Counted from the stretch's first letter, positions 9,669 to 18,814 are shown. The stretch is DNA of 64,000 nt from Sinorhizobium sp. BG8 (GCF_016864555.1 NZ_CP044011.1:787001-851000), one strand, 5' to 3'. Notes: generated from the sequence alone by a model not told the origin. Numbers and translations are program-made.

Positions 9669-10433
9669 ATGGAACCCTTGAGCCCCGAAGAAATCGCCCG
9701 CTATCAGCGCCACATCCTTCTGCCGGAGATCGGGGGAGCCGGCCAGCAGAAGCTGAAGAATGCCCGTGTGCTGGTTATCGGTGCCGGAGGGCTTGGTGCG
9801 CCCGTGTTGCAGTACCTGGCAGCGGCCGGCGTGGGTACCCTCGGGATCGCGGACGACGATCGCGTGTCGCTGTCCAATCTGCAGCGGCAGGTCATTCATG
9901 ACAGCGGCACGCTCGGAGAGCTGAAGACGGCGAGTGCGGCGGCGTCCATCGCGCGCCTGAACCCCCATGTCCGTCTGATCCGCTTCGACGAGCGTTTCGA
10001 TGCCGCGACGGCGGTGCGGCAGCTTGCGGGTTTCGATCTCCTCGTCGACGGGTCGGACAACTTCGATACGCGCTATGCTGCCGCCGATGCGGCCGAACAG
10101 GCGCGCATTCCCTTGGTTACGGGAGCTGTAGGCCGGTTCGACGGTTCGCTGACGGTGCTGAAGCCCTACGAGGCCGGCACGGACGGCAGCCTCAATCCCG
10201 GCTACTGGGATCTTTTCCCCGCCCCGCCGCCGGCGGGCGTCGTGCCCGCCTGTGCAGAGACCGGCATCGTCGGCGCGCTCACCGGCGTCATAGGCACCCT
10301 GATGGCGATGGAGGCGATCAAACTCGTGACCGAGGCCGGCGAACCGCTGGTCGGACGATTGCTGCTCTATGACGGGCTGGCGGCGGAGTTCAGCACGATC
10401 CGCTACAGGCGCAGACGCAGGGCGGCAGAGTAG
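9669..10433 (+). CDS. moeB: HesA/MoeB/ThiF family adenylyltransferase
   Basis: An E1-like enzyme expected to adenylate the C-terminal Gly-Gly of a small sulfur-carrier protein such as MoaD or ThiS. The N-terminus RYQRHILLPEIGG and the nucleotide-binding glycine loop VLVIGAGGLGAPVLQYLAAAG are classic, as are DDDRVSLSNLQRQVIH (substrate Arg/Asp) and LLVDGSDNFDTRY. The VPACAETGIVG segment carries the only cysteine. The four zinc-binding cysteines (two CxxC pairs) of E. coli MoeB are absent, so the exact partner is uncertain. The protein has 254 residues. The gene lies 36 bases after recF and 6 bases before the acetyltransferase gene, probably co-transcribed. Confidence 0.82.
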   Translation: MEPLSPEEIARYQRHILLPEIGGAGQQKLKNARVLVIGAGGLGAPVLQYLAAAGVGTLGIADDDRVSLSNLQRQVIHDSGTLGELKTASAAASIARLNPHVRLIRFDERFDAATAVRQLAGFDLLVDGSDNFDTRYAAADAAEQARIPLVTGAVGRFDGSLTVLKPYEAGTDGSLNPGYWDLFPAPPPAGVVPACAETGIVGALTGVIGTLMAMEAIKLVTEAGEPLVGRLLLYDGLAAEFSTIRYRRRRRAAE

Positions 10434-10439
10434 CACGGC

Positions 10440-10910
10440 ATGGATATTTCAAGGATCGATGGTTCGTTCTCCCGGTGGGACGACCTGCTCGAAATGATCT
10501 TGGCCTCATTCGCTTACATGGAAGGCCGCATCGATCCACCTTCATCCGCATTGCGGTTGACGCCCGCCAACCTCGCGGAGAAGGCGGCTCGCGAAATCGC
10601 CTACGTCGCCCTGGAGGGCCATCAGATCTTGGCCTGCGTCTTTCTGCGTCCCGAAGCCGATTGCCTCTACATCGGCAAGCTCGCCGTAGCCCCCGATGTT
10701 CAGGGCAGGGGCATCGGCCGCCAGCTTGTTGCGGTCGCCGAAGAGGTAGCGCGTGCGACGCGCCTGCCTGCCTTGAGACTGGAGACCCGAATCGAACTCG
10801 TTGAGAACCATGCGGCGTTTGCGGCCCTTGGTTTCGTGCGCACCGCCGAAAACGCCCATCCGGGTTTCAGCCGGGCGACGTCCGTCGAGATGCGAAAGGC
10901 TATCGTCTGA
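10440..10910 (+). CDS. GNAT family N-acetyltransferase
   Basis: A 156-residue acetyl-CoA-dependent acyltransferase of unknown substrate. The core has LYIGKLAVAPDVQGRGIG, in which the V-x-P-x-x-Q-G-x-G-I-G loop binds the acetyl-CoA pyrophosphate. It is followed by RQLVAVAEEVARATRLPALRLETR and the C-terminal NHAAFAALGFVRT typical of motif B. No export signal is present. It starts 6 bases after the MoeB-like gene, suggesting one transcript. Its stop is only 3 bases from the stop of the convergent dehydrogenase gene. Confidence 0.88.
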   Translation: MDISRIDGSFSRWDDLLEMILASFAYMEGRIDPPSSALRLTPANLAEKAAREIAYVALEGHQILACVFLRPEADCLYIGKLAVAPDVQGRGIGRQLVAVAEEVARATRLPALRLETRIELVENHAAFAALGFVRTAENAHPGFSRATSVEMRKAIV

Positions 10911-10913
10911 GGC

Positions 10914-11915
10914 TCAGCGGCCTGGCAGAACGCGATCCGGCGGCCTGTGGCCGTCGAAGAAGGTGCGGATGTTGATCACCACCTTCTCGCCCATGTCGAT
11001 ACGGCCTTCGATCGTCGCCGACCCCATGTGCGGCAGCAGGACGACCTTGCCCTCGGTTGCGAGCTTCACCAGCTTCGGATTGACCGCCGGCTCATGCTCG
11101 AACACGTCTAGCCCGGCGCCGGCGATCCTGCCCTCGCGCAGGCACTTGATCAGTGCCGTCTCGTCAACAATGCTTCCGCGCGCCGTGTTGACCAGGTAGC
11201 TCGACGGCTGCATCAGCTCCAGCCTGCGGGCGGAAAGCAGATGGTAGGTGGCAGGCGTCGAGGGACAATTCACCGAGACGATGTCGACGCGAGCCAGCAT
11301 CTGGTCGAGGCTGTCCCAATAGGTCGCCTCCAGTTGCTCCTCGGTGTTCGGGTGCACGCGTGTCCGGTTGTGGTAGTGGATGGAAAGGCCGAAGGCCCTG
11401 GCGCGGCGTGCCACCGCGGTTCCGATTCGCCCCATGCCGATAATGCCGATGCGCTTGCCCCAGATGCGTCTCCCCAGCATCCAGGTCGGCGACCAGCCCG
11501 CCCATTCTCCTCTGCGGTCCGTAAGGAGGTGCGCACCTTCGGTAAGCCTGCGCGGCACGGCAAGGATCAGCGCCATGGTCATGTCCGCCGTATCCTCGGT
11601 CAGGACATTCGGCGTGTTCGTCACGGTGATGCCGCGCCGCGCCGCGGCTTCGATGTCGATGTGATCGACGCCATTGGAAAAGCTTGCGATCAGCTTGAGT
11701 TGCGGGCCCGCCTGCTCGATCAGCGCCGCGTCGATTCGGTCGGTGACGGTCGGAACGATGACGTCCGCGATCTTGACCGCGGCGACCAGTTCGGGCTGCG
11801 TGCGCGGATGATCATCGATGTTCAGTTCGGCGTCGAACAGCTCGCGCATGCGCGTTTCGACCACGTCCGGCAGGCGGCGGGTGATGTAGACCTTCGGTCT
11901 TTTCTTGTTCGTCAT
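10914..11915 (-). CDS. D-isomer-specific 2-hydroxyacid dehydrogenase (GyaR/GhrB-like glyoxylate reductase)
   Basis: An NAD(P)H-dependent cytoplasmic oxidoreductase interconverting 2-oxoacids and D-2-hydroxyacids, probably glyoxylate/hydroxypyruvate reduction. The protein has 333 residues. The Rossmann motif is GIIGMGRIGTAVARRARAFG. Downstream come NTARGSIVDE with the catalytic Arg, a conserved FEHEPAVNPKL with the Glu, and LPHMGSATIEGR with the catalytic His. The cofactor segment IHYHNRTRV places Asn-Arg-Thr after the second strand, which favours NADPH over NADH. The gene is alone on its strand and convergent with the acetyltransferase gene. The distinct GhrA-type reductase at 35107 may overlap it in function. 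Confidence 0.87.
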   Translation of the reverse strand: MTNKKRPKVYITRRLPDVVETRMRELFDAELNIDDHPRTQPELVAAVKIADVIVPTVTDRIDAALIEQAGPQLKLIASFSNGVDHIDIEAAARRGITVTNTPNVLTEDTADMTMALILAVPRRLTEGAHLLTDRRGEWAGWSPTWMLGRRIWGKRIGIIGMGRIGTAVARRARAFGLSIHYHNRTRVHPNTEEQLEATYWDSLDQMLARVDIVSVNCPSTPATYHLLSARRLELMQPSSYLVNTARGSIVDETALIKCLREGRIAGAGLDVFEHEPAVNPKLVKLATEGKVVLLPHMGSATIEGRIDMGEKVVINIRTFFDGHRPPDRVLPGR

Positions 11916-12096
11916 GAGTTATTTCGACGTCCTGTTGACGGGTCCTTAACCAAGCTGGGCAAGAATTGGTTCATCAACGGCATTTTCTACCAGACCCCGT
12001 CGCGAACACAATCCGCCCTTGCAGCGGTTCAGCAATTTGAATGCGCGGTCGGCCCGGTTGCCGAATGCCCCGGCATCGTATCGAACGGAATTCGTC

Positions 12097-12639
12097 ATGC
12101 GCAGGTTACTCGTCCGCGTCTGCACCGCTACCCTCCTCGGCTTCCTGATGTTGCCGGCCGGCGGCTTGCTGCCGGCGCAAGCGCAGGCTGCCAAGGGGCC
12201 GAGCGGCCTCCCGCTCCCGCGTTATGTCAGCCTTAAATCGAAGAGCGTCAACCTCAGGATCGGGCCAAGCCTCGATTACGCGGTCGCCTGGCGCTACATG
12301 AAGCCCGGTGTTCCCGTCGAAATCATCCAGGAATACGATAACTGGCGGCGCATCCGCGACGCGGACGGCACCGAGGGCTGGGTCAATCAGGCCCTGCTGT
12401 CTGGAGACCGCACAGCCGTCACGGCGCCATGGATGCGCGGCAAGGGCGATTCGGTCTACGTCAATATGAGGCGTGAGCCGCAGCCGTCGAGCGCCGTCGT
12501 CGCCAAGCTCCAGCCTGGCGTCGTCATTCATATCGGCGAGTGCAATGGCGACTGGTGCCGTGCCGAGGTCGATGGAACGGAAGGTTGGGTCGCGCAGGCG
12601 GAAATCTGGGGCGCCTATCCCGGCGAGGCCTTCAAGTAA
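12097..12639 (+). CDS. Exported protein with two SH3-like domains
   Basis: A 180-residue protein with a Sec signal peptide (MRRLLVRVCTATLLGFLMLP, cleaved near AQAQA) and two bacterial SH3 (SH3_3/SH3b) repeats. The first includes SVNLRIGPSLDYAVAWRYM and ends TEGWVNQALL. The second includes VYVNMRREPQPSSAVVAKL and ends TEGWVAQAEIWG. The paired cysteines in the second domain (GECNGDWCRAE) could form a disulfide in the periplasm. Such domains often bind peptidoglycan or envelope peptides. There is no catalytic domain, so it is probably an envelope-binding or adaptor protein. It is convergent with the adenosine kinase gene. Confidence 0.85.
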   Translation: MRRLLVRVCTATLLGFLMLPAGGLLPAQAQAAKGPSGLPLPRYVSLKSKSVNLRIGPSLDYAVAWRYMKPGVPVEIIQEYDNWRRIRDADGTEGWVNQALLSGDRTAVTAPWMRGKGDSVYVNMRREPQPSSAVVAKLQPGVVIHIGECNGDWCRAEVDGTEGWVAQAEIWGAYPGEAFK

Positions 12640-12652
12640 GGCCTCCTCCGGG

Positions 12653-13645
12653 TCAGATAAGGCCGGCTTCCTTGGCCGCTGACTTCAGCGACAGCATGGG
12701 GCGTGGTCCGATCTGCTGGATGACGATCCCGGCAGCGAGGCTGCCGAGCTTGCCACAATCGGCAAGCGAGCGTCCCTGTGTGTATCCGAACAGGAACCCG
12801 GCCGCATAGAGATCGCCGGCACCCGTTGTATCCACCAGTTCCTCGATCTCGATCGCGTCGACCGGCGTGCGCTCGCCGCCCTTCAAGATGATCGATCCCT
12901 CTCCGCTCATGGTGACGGCCGCGAGCTTGCAGTCCTTGGCGATCTGGCTGATCGCGTCCTCGAAGTCTTCCGTCTCGTAGAGCGCCAGCGCTTCGGCCTT
13001 GTTCGAAAACACGATGTCGACGGTTCCGGAGCGCATAAGGTCCAGGAACTCGTCGCGGTAGCGATGGACGCAGAAGCTGTCCGAAAGCGTCATCGCGACT
13101 TCGCGGCCGTTTTCATGCGCGATGCGGGCGCACTCGCGTATGGCGTCCTTGGCTCTCGGCGGATCCCAGAGGTAGCCCTCGAAATAGGTGACCTTGGAAT
13201 CGGCGACGACATCCGCGGCCACGTCTTCGGGACCAAGTTCCACGCAGGCGCCGAGATAGGTGTTCATCGAGCGCTCGCCGTCCTCCGTGACGAAGATCAT
13301 CGAGCGGGCGGTGGGCGGGAACGTCTGAAGGGGCGTTGTCGGGAAGTGAACGCCTTGCGCGCGGATGTCGTGCGCGAAAATCTGTCCGAGCTGGTCGTTT
13401 GCGACCTTGCCGAAATAGGCGGCCCTTCCGCCGAAGTTCGCCACCCCGGCGGCCGTATTGCCGGCACTTCCGCCGGATGCCTCGAGCGCCGGTCCCATGT
13501 GGGAATAGAGAAGCTCGGCGCGTTCCGCGTCGATCAGGTTCATCGCGCCCTTGATGATGCCGTTCTCCGCAATGAATGCATCGTCACAGCGCGCGATAAT
13601 GTCGACGATGGCATTGCCGACCGTCAGCACGTCGAATTTTGTCAT
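12653..13645 (-). CDS. PfkB family carbohydrate kinase, probable adenosine kinase
   Basis: A ribokinase-fold kinase of 330 residues. The N-terminal signature is SGGSAGNTAAGVANFGGRA. The C-terminal one, VDTTGAGDLYAAGFLFGY, carries the catalytic Asp and the anion hole. The lid strand and the motif EDGERSMNTYLGA match the adenosine kinase/sugar kinase group found in alphaproteobacteria. In that group the substrate is usually adenosine, converted to AMP. This would complement the nucleoside salvage genes at 51-63 kb, but the assignment rests on family resemblance only. The gene lies downstream of efp on the same strand, separated from it by a terminator. Confidence 0.8.
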   Translation of the reverse strand: MTKFDVLTVGNAIVDIIARCDDAFIAENGIIKGAMNLIDAERAELLYSHMGPALEASGGSAGNTAAGVANFGGRAAYFGKVANDQLGQIFAHDIRAQGVHFPTTPLQTFPPTARSMIFVTEDGERSMNTYLGACVELGPEDVAADVVADSKVTYFEGYLWDPPRAKDAIRECARIAHENGREVAMTLSDSFCVHRYRDEFLDLMRSGTVDIVFSNKAEALALYETEDFEDAISQIAKDCKLAAVTMSGEGSIILKGGERTPVDAIEIEELVDTTGAGDLYAAGFLFGYTQGRSLADCGKLGSLAAGIVIQQIGPRPMLSLKSAAKEAGLI

Positions 13646-13716
13646 ACGTGTCAGATCCGTCTCGAGAAATCAGCCGGTAACCGGTCATAACGGAATTTCA
13701 GCAACTTGGAAGAGAA

Positions 13717-13747
13717 AAGCCGCCCGGGCGCAAGGGCCGGACGGCTT
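13717..13747 (-). terminator. Terminator after efp
   Basis: On the minus strand AAGCCG/CGGCTT closes a stem that continues, past one mismatch, with CCGG pairing. It is followed by TTTTCTCTTCC, seven bases after the efp stop. Confidence 0.65.
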
Positions 13748-13754
13748 GAGACGC

Positions 13755-14324
13755 TCAATCCTTGGCGCGCTCGACGTAGGAGCCGTCCTCGGTCGCGATC
13801 ACGACGCGCGTTCCTGTCTGGATATGCGGCGGCACGAGCGTGCGCACGCCGTTGGACAGCATTGCCGGCTTGTAGGAGGACGAGGCCGTCTGGCCCTTGA
13901 CCACCGGTTCGGTCTCGGTGATCTCGAGAACGACGTGGCGGGGGAGGTCGAGTGCGATGGCGACGCCTTCATGCACCGACAGGATGACGGCCATACCTTC
14001 CTGCAGATAGGCCTTGAGGTCGCCCACGTCGTCGGCGGTCATGGTCAGCTGGTCGTAGCTCTCAGGGTTCATGAAATGGAACCCGTCGCCGTCCTCGTAG
14101 AGGAACGTGTGCTCGCGGTCTTCCACGTAGGCGCGCTCGACCTGCTCCGTCGTGCGGTAGCGTTCCGAGACCTTCACGCCGTCGGAGATGCGGCGCATGT
14201 CCACCTGGGTGACAGGCGTTCCCTTGCCCGGGTGGAAGTTCTGCGCGGTGAGCACGACATAGAGCTTGCCGTCGACATCGAGCACGTTGCCCTTGCGGAC
14301 CGAAGAGGCGATGACCTTGACCAT
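13755..14324 (-). CDS. efp: Translation elongation factor P
   Basis: It rescues ribosomes stalled at polyproline stretches. The protein has 189 residues and the three OB-like domains of the family. The N-terminal loop reads [17 protein letters not shown] and puts a lysine at exactly position 34. This is the residue that EpmA and EpmB beta-lysylate in enterobacteria. Both enzymes are encoded just upstream on the opposite strand, so this EF-P is probably modified the same way. The C-terminus has the conserved [19 protein letters not shown]. The gene is divergent from epmA across 143 bases. Confidence 0.96.
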   Translation of the reverse strand: MVKVIASSVRKGNVLDVDGKLYVVLTAQNFHPGKGTPVTQVDMRRISDGVKVSERYRTTEQVERAYVEDREHTFLYEDGDGFHFMNPESYDQLTMTADDVGDLKAYLQEGMAVILSVHEGVAIALDLPRHVVLEITETEPVVKGQTASSSYKPAMLSNGVRTLVPPHIQTGTRVVIATEDGSYVERAKD

Positions 14325-14467
14325 AAGTCTTCCTTGTAACTGGGACGAACGCGTCGTAGAGGACGATCAGGAGCCCTCGGACGCGCAGAAGCGTTTTCGG
14401 GCCGCAACTACCCTAAATTCCGGCAAATGACCAGTGCGTCGGCTGGAATGGCTGAAGAAACCTTGCG

Positions 14468-15532
14468 ATGACCGAAATCAACCCCGCACCCTCGCCCTGG
14501 TGGACGCCGGATGTCCATGCCGACCGCCGGCCGTTCCTGATGGCGCGCAATCGCATCCAGGCGGCCCTGCGCGGTTTCTTCGCGACGAACGAATTCATCG
14601 AAGTGGATACCGCGACGCTCCAGGTCTCGCCGGGCAACGAGGCTCATCTTCACGCCTTTCGGACAGAAGCGATCGGCCACTCCGGGGCAACGACGCCGCT
14701 CTATCTGCATACCTCGCCGGAGTTCGCCTGCAAGAAGCTGCTCACTGCGGGAGAACGGCGGATCGCCTGCTTTGCGCACGTCTACCGCAATCGCGAGCGC
14801 GGGCCGCTCCATCATCCCGAATTCACGATGGTGGAATGGTACCGGGCGGGAGAGACATATGAGGTGCTGATGCGCGACTGCGCCGATATTCTGGCGCTGG
14901 CCGCGCTGACGGTCGGGACGACGAAGCTCGCCTATCGCGGGCAAGGCTGCGACCCCTTCGTGGAACCGGAACGGTTGACCGTCGCCGAGGCATTCAAGCG
15001 ACATGCGGAGATAGACCTTCTCGCGTCGATTGGTGATGGTGGCGAGACAGATCGCGACCGGCTGGCAGAAGATATGCGCCGGAACGGTTTTCGCGTCGCC
15101 GCGGACGACACCTGGGCAGATCTCTTCAGCCGCGTTCTCGTCGAGCGTGTGGAGCCCTGCCTGGGCTTCGGACGCGCGACCATCCTTTGCGAATACCCCG
15201 TTTCGGAAGCGGCCCTGGCGCGACCGGCGCCGCACGATCGCCGCGTCGCCGAGCGTTTCGAACTCTATGCCTGCGGCGTCGAGCTTGCGAATGCCTTCGG
15301 CGAACTGACCGATGCCGCCGAGCAGCGCAGGCGCTTCGAGCTCGAGATGGCGGAGAAGCAACGGGTCTACGGCGAAGCCTATCCCATCGACGAGGATTTT
15401 CTGTCCGCCCTTCACGCGATGCCGGAGGCAAGCGGCATTGCGCTCGGCTTCGACAGGCTTGTCATGCTTGCGACAGGTGCATCGCGAATCGACCAGGTGA
15501 TCTGGGCGCCCGTCGCCGAGACCGCGCCATGA
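14468..15532 (+). CDS. epmA: EF-P lysine ligase EpmA (GenX/PoxA)
   Basis: A paralogue of class II lysyl-tRNA synthetase without the anticodon-binding domain. It attaches (R)-beta-lysine to Lys34 of EF-P. The 354-residue protein shows the motif 2 region HVYRNRERGPLHHPEFTMVE and motif 3, GIALGFDRLVMLATGASRID. The N-terminal start WWTPDVHADRRPFLMARN lacks the roughly 130-residue OB-fold of a true LysRS. The gene overlaps epmB by four bases (ATGA), showing translational coupling, and is divergent from its substrate gene efp. Confidence 0.93.
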   Translation: MTEINPAPSPWWTPDVHADRRPFLMARNRIQAALRGFFATNEFIEVDTATLQVSPGNEAHLHAFRTEAIGHSGATTPLYLHTSPEFACKKLLTAGERRIACFAHVYRNRERGPLHHPEFTMVEWYRAGETYEVLMRDCADILALAALTVGTTKLAYRGQGCDPFVEPERLTVAEAFKRHAEIDLLASIGDGGETDRDRLAEDMRRNGFRVAADDTWADLFSRVLVERVEPCLGFGRATILCEYPVSEAALARPAPHDRRVAERFELYACGVELANAFGELTDAAEQRRRFELEMAEKQRVYGEAYPIDEDFLSALHAMPEASGIALGFDRLVMLATGASRIDQVIWAPVAETAP

Positions 15533-16601
15533 GGAACGAAAGAGCGCTCCGAAGCATCAGCGATCTCGAACAGGCCGGCTTCCTCCCTTCAGGACAGCCA
15601 GCGGAGGCCCTTGCCCGTGTCGAGAAGCGCTACGCGGTCGCTGTCACCCCGTCGGTTGCCGCACTCATTGATCGATCCGACCCGGCCGACCCCATCGCCA
15701 GACAGTTCCTTCCGGATGCTGCCGAGCTCGTCAGCACGCCGGACGAGCGCGCCGACCCGATCGGCGACCTGGCGCACAGTCCGGTCGAAGGCATCGTCCA
15801 TCGCTACCCGGACCGGGTCCTTCTGAAGGCGGTGCATGTGTGTCCCGTCTATTGCCGCTTCTGTTTTCGCCGCGAGATGGTCGGTCCGGCGGGGCTCGGC
15901 ACTCTTTCTCCGCGGGAGCTCGATGCGGCGATCGACTACATTGCTACCCATTGCGAAATCTGGGAGGTGATCCTCACCGGCGGTGATCCCCTGGTTCTCT
16001 CGCCGCGGCGCCTCGCCGAGATCATGCAACGGATCTCCGAGATCGATCACGTGAAGGTGGTTCGGTTTCACACCCGCGTGCCAGTGGTCGAGCCTGACCG
16101 GATCGATGACGCGCTGGTCAGAGCCATCAAGGCCTCGGGCAAGACGACCTACCTGGCGCTCCATGCCAATCATCCGCGGGAAATGACCCCGGATGCCCGG
16201 GCGGCTTGCGCGCGCATCGTCGATGCCGGGATCGTGATGATCAGCCAGACCGTGCTTCTCAAAGGCGTGAACGACGATGCGGCGGTCCTTGCCGATCTCA
16301 TGCGCAGTTTCGTGGAGAACCGCATCAAGCCCTACTATCTTCACCATCCGGATCTGGCGCCGGGAACCGGGCACTTCCGTCTGAGCCTGGTGGAGGGACG
16401 GGCAATCGTCGATCAGCTGCGCGGAAGGGTGTCCGGTCTCTGCCAGCCGACCTACATCCTCGACATACCCGGCGGTCACGGCAAGGCGGTCGTCGCAAGC
16501 GGCGGCGTCGAGGAGGCGGATGACGGCTGCTTCCGCGTTCGCGACTTCAGGGGCGGTGAACATCGTTACCCGCCCGACCCGAGGGCGGGCAGGGCCGATA
16601 G
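15529..16601 (+). CDS. epmB: EF-P post-translational modification enzyme EpmB (lysine 2,3-aminomutase), probably frameshifted at the 3' end
   Basis: A radical SAM/PLP enzyme converting L-lysine to beta-lysine for EF-P modification. The iron-sulfur motif CPVYCRFC (C105-x3-C-x2-C) is intact, and ILTGGDPL and the PLP-site region DIPGGHGKAV are present. The conserved tail GCFRVRDFRGGEHRYPP is reached near codon 348. As given, the frame then runs 300 more bases, antisense through the chemoreceptor gene, to 16911. One extra C in the CCC run at 16573-16575 would give a stop at 16599-16601 and a normal 357-residue protein, so I give that end. The same kind of missing-base lesion occurs in four other genes here. 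Confidence 0.85.
16569..16589. terminator. Hairpin between epmB and the chemoreceptor gene
   Basis: A 7-bp CCCGCCC/GGGCGGG stem with a seven-base loop covers the presumed last codons of epmB, 31 bases beyond the convergent chemoreceptor stop. There is no T run, so a weak bidirectional terminator is possible. Confidence 0.35.
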
Positions 16602-16619
16602 GGCGCTCTGTTGCGGTCG

Positions 16620-18653
16620 TCAGAATTCGTCCCAGTCTGCGTCGGATGCCTTGCCGGGTTTCGTGCCGAAAGCATTTGCGAGCTTCTGGCCAAGGGCAAG
16701 CGCGGGAGAGGATACCGGGCGCGACGTCTCGCCGGCAGGCTTCACGTTCCACTGGCCGGACGATTTGCGCAGGGAGGACACGGCAGCCGGTGGCGCGGAC
16801 TGCGGCGTGGAAGGGGCGGTGACCACGTGCAGCTGGCTGGGGCGCGCGACGTGTCCAGTCGCCGTACCGTGGCCGACGTTGAACCGGCTGATGAGCGAGT
16901 TCAGGGCCTGAACCTCGGTGGCGAGGCCATGGCTTGCCGCCGTCGTCTCCTCCACCATGGCGGCATTCCTCTGAGTGCCTTGGTCCATAGTGTTGACCGC
17001 GGTGTTGATTTCCTGAAGTCCCGTCGACTGCTCCCGCGCCGCTTCCACGATCGCCTGCACGTGGCCGTTGATCTCCTGCACTTCCGATACGATCGCCTGC
17101 AGCGCACGACCGGTCTCGCCCACGAGCGAGACGCCGGCGCGCACTTGCGTACCCGAGGTGGTGATGAGGTCCTTGATCTCCTTGGCGGCCTTGGCGGAGC
17201 GTTGCGCGAGTTCCCGCACCTCCTGTGCGACGACGGCAAAACCCTTGCCGGCCTCGCCGGCGCGGGCTGCCTCGACGCCGGCATTCAACGCCAGCAGGTT
17301 GGTCTGGAACGCGATATCGTCGATGACGCCGATGATGTTGGTGATTTCGCCGGAGGATTTCGCGATCTCCTGCATCGCTCCGATCGCCCGACGGACGACC
17401 TCGCCGGACTTTTCGGCCTCTCCACGGGTGCGGGCAACGAGCGAACCTGCTTCCTCCGCACGCTTGGTCGAGTCTTTCACCGCGGTGGTGATTTGCTCGA
17501 GTGCCGCCGCTGTTTCCTCGACCGATGCCGCCTGCTGTTCCGTCCGCCGCGAAAGATCGTCCGCCGCGGCACGGATCTGGCTGGCGCCGGCGCCGATGGC
17601 GCGCGCATTGTCGCCGACTTCGCGAAGCGCGTCGTTCAGCCGGCCGACCGAGTCGTTGAAGTCGGTGCGCAGCCGCTCGAGATCTCCGTCGAAGGGGTTG
17701 TCGATGCGGCAGGTGACGTCGCCGCCCGCCAGGCGTCCAAGCGCTTCGCCGAGCGCAAACACCGCTTCCTGGACCTTGCCGCTGTCGCGGGTACGTTCGG
17801 CTTCACGCGCCTGGCGTTCGCGATCTCCCGCTGTGCGATCCGCCTCGGACTGCCGTTCGAGACGCACGCGCTCGGCAGCATTGTCGCGGAATACGGCGAC
17901 GGCCGCGGCCATCTCGCCGATTTCGTCCCGGCGATCGGCATGGGGGATTTCAGCGGCGGTATCGCCGCTCGCAAGCAGTTTCATGGCGTGCGAGATGCCG
18001 TTCAAGGGTCGGACGACGCGTCGATTGACCAGAAAAATGGCGGCTGTCGCAAGGCCGACCGACAGGGCAAGCGAAGCGAGCGTCATCGCGAAGGCCGAAT
18101 CGTGCTCGCCCCTTGCAGCCTCCATGGTGGCCTGGGTGGTCCGCTCGTTGCCGGCCACGAGGTTCTTCAGGATGTCATCAATTGCATCGGCGCCCGACTT
18201 CATCGGGCCATGGTAGACTTCGAGAGCCTGTCCCTTTGCGCCGATAGCCGAGAACTGGATGAGCTTGTCGGATTCCTGCCGGTAGGCTGCAAGGCCATCC
18301 TTGATGCTGGCGAGTGCGCTCGCGGTTGCGGGATCCGAAGCGTTGGCTGCCGCATAGGCGTCCAGCCGGGCTGCCAGATCGTCCGCGCGCTGCTTGATCT
18401 TCGCTTCGATCGCCGTGATCTCGTCGGGATCCATGGATAGAAGATGCTCGGAATAGGTCGAGTTCAGATCGGTGAAGTCATGGCTCAGCTGCAGGATGGC
18501 GCTCATCTGCTGCATGCGGTCCTCGCCGATGCGTTCGATGTGGCCGGTCATTGCCGAGAGCGAACGGAATGCAACCGTGCCTTGCACGAGGCCCACCACG
18601 ACCATGACGATGAATAGGGCGGGCAGAAGTCTGCTGATCCTGAAGCTGCGCAT
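16620..18653 (-). CDS. Methyl-accepting chemotaxis protein
   Basis: A transmembrane chemoreceptor of 677 residues. It has an N-terminal helix ([20 protein letters not shown]), a roughly 170-residue helical periplasmic sensor and a second helix ending [15 protein letters not shown] domain follows, plus a second HAMP-like segment ([13 protein letters not shown]). The signalling domain has its hairpin tip near [20 protein letters not shown]. The protein ends DADWDEF, resembling the W-x-x-F tether that recruits CheR and CheB. The start at 18653 is preferred over 18677 because AAGGGATC precedes it. An exact CtrA-type box lies 71 bases upstream. The ligand is unknown. Confidence 0.94.
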   Translation of the reverse strand: MRSFRISRLLPALFIVMVVVGLVQGTVAFRSLSAMTGHIERIGEDRMQQMSAILQLSHDFTDLNSTYSEHLLSMDPDEITAIEAKIKQRADDLAARLDAYAAANASDPATASALASIKDGLAAYRQESDKLIQFSAIGAKGQALEVYHGPMKSGADAIDDILKNLVAGNERTTQATMEAARGEHDSAFAMTLASLALSVGLATAAIFLVNRRVVRPLNGISHAMKLLASGDTAAEIPHADRRDEIGEMAAAVAVFRDNAAERVRLERQSEADRTAGDRERQAREAERTRDSGKVQEAVFALGEALGRLAGGDVTCRIDNPFDGDLERLRTDFNDSVGRLNDALREVGDNARAIGAGASQIRAAADDLSRRTEQQAASVEETAAALEQITTAVKDSTKRAEEAGSLVARTRGEAEKSGEVVRRAIGAMQEIAKSSGEITNIIGVIDDIAFQTNLLALNAGVEAARAGEAGKGFAVVAQEVRELAQRSAKAAKEIKDLITTSGTQVRAGVSLVGETGRALQAIVSEVQEINGHVQAIVEAAREQSTGLQEINTAVNTMDQGTQRNAAMVEETTAASHGLATEVQALNSLISRFNVGHGTATGHVARPSQLHVVTAPSTPQSAPPAAVSSLRKSSGQWNVKPAGETSRPVSSPALALGQKLANAFGTKPGKASDADWDEF

Positions 18654-18723
18654 GATTGATCCCTTAAATTCCGCCATGTCGCTGCGACGCGGAACACCAG
18701 CGCGTAACTCTAGGACCGCGTAT

Positions 18724-18738
18724 TTAATGATGACTTAA
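18724..18738. promoter_or_regulatory. Exact TTAA-N7-TTAA box (CtrA-type) before the chemoreceptor gene
   Basis: TTAATGATGACTTAA matches the CtrA consensus fully. It lies between two divergent genes, 71 bases before the chemoreceptor start and 76 bases before the CysZ-like gene. Regulation of the chemoreceptor is the more likely role, since CtrA controls motility and chemotaxis genes in many alphaproteobacteria. Confidence 0.5.
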
Positions 18739-18814
18739 TGCAAATGGTTCGCGGCATGCTTGCAGATGACTTTATCCCCACCTAAATCGATGGTCGCAAC
18801 ATGGAGGCCGACGA

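Noticed and set aside
15529-16911. EpmB as a natural fusion with a 100-residue extra domain
   Set aside because: The extension is the antisense of the chemoreceptor 3' end and matches no domain. A single missing C explains it better.
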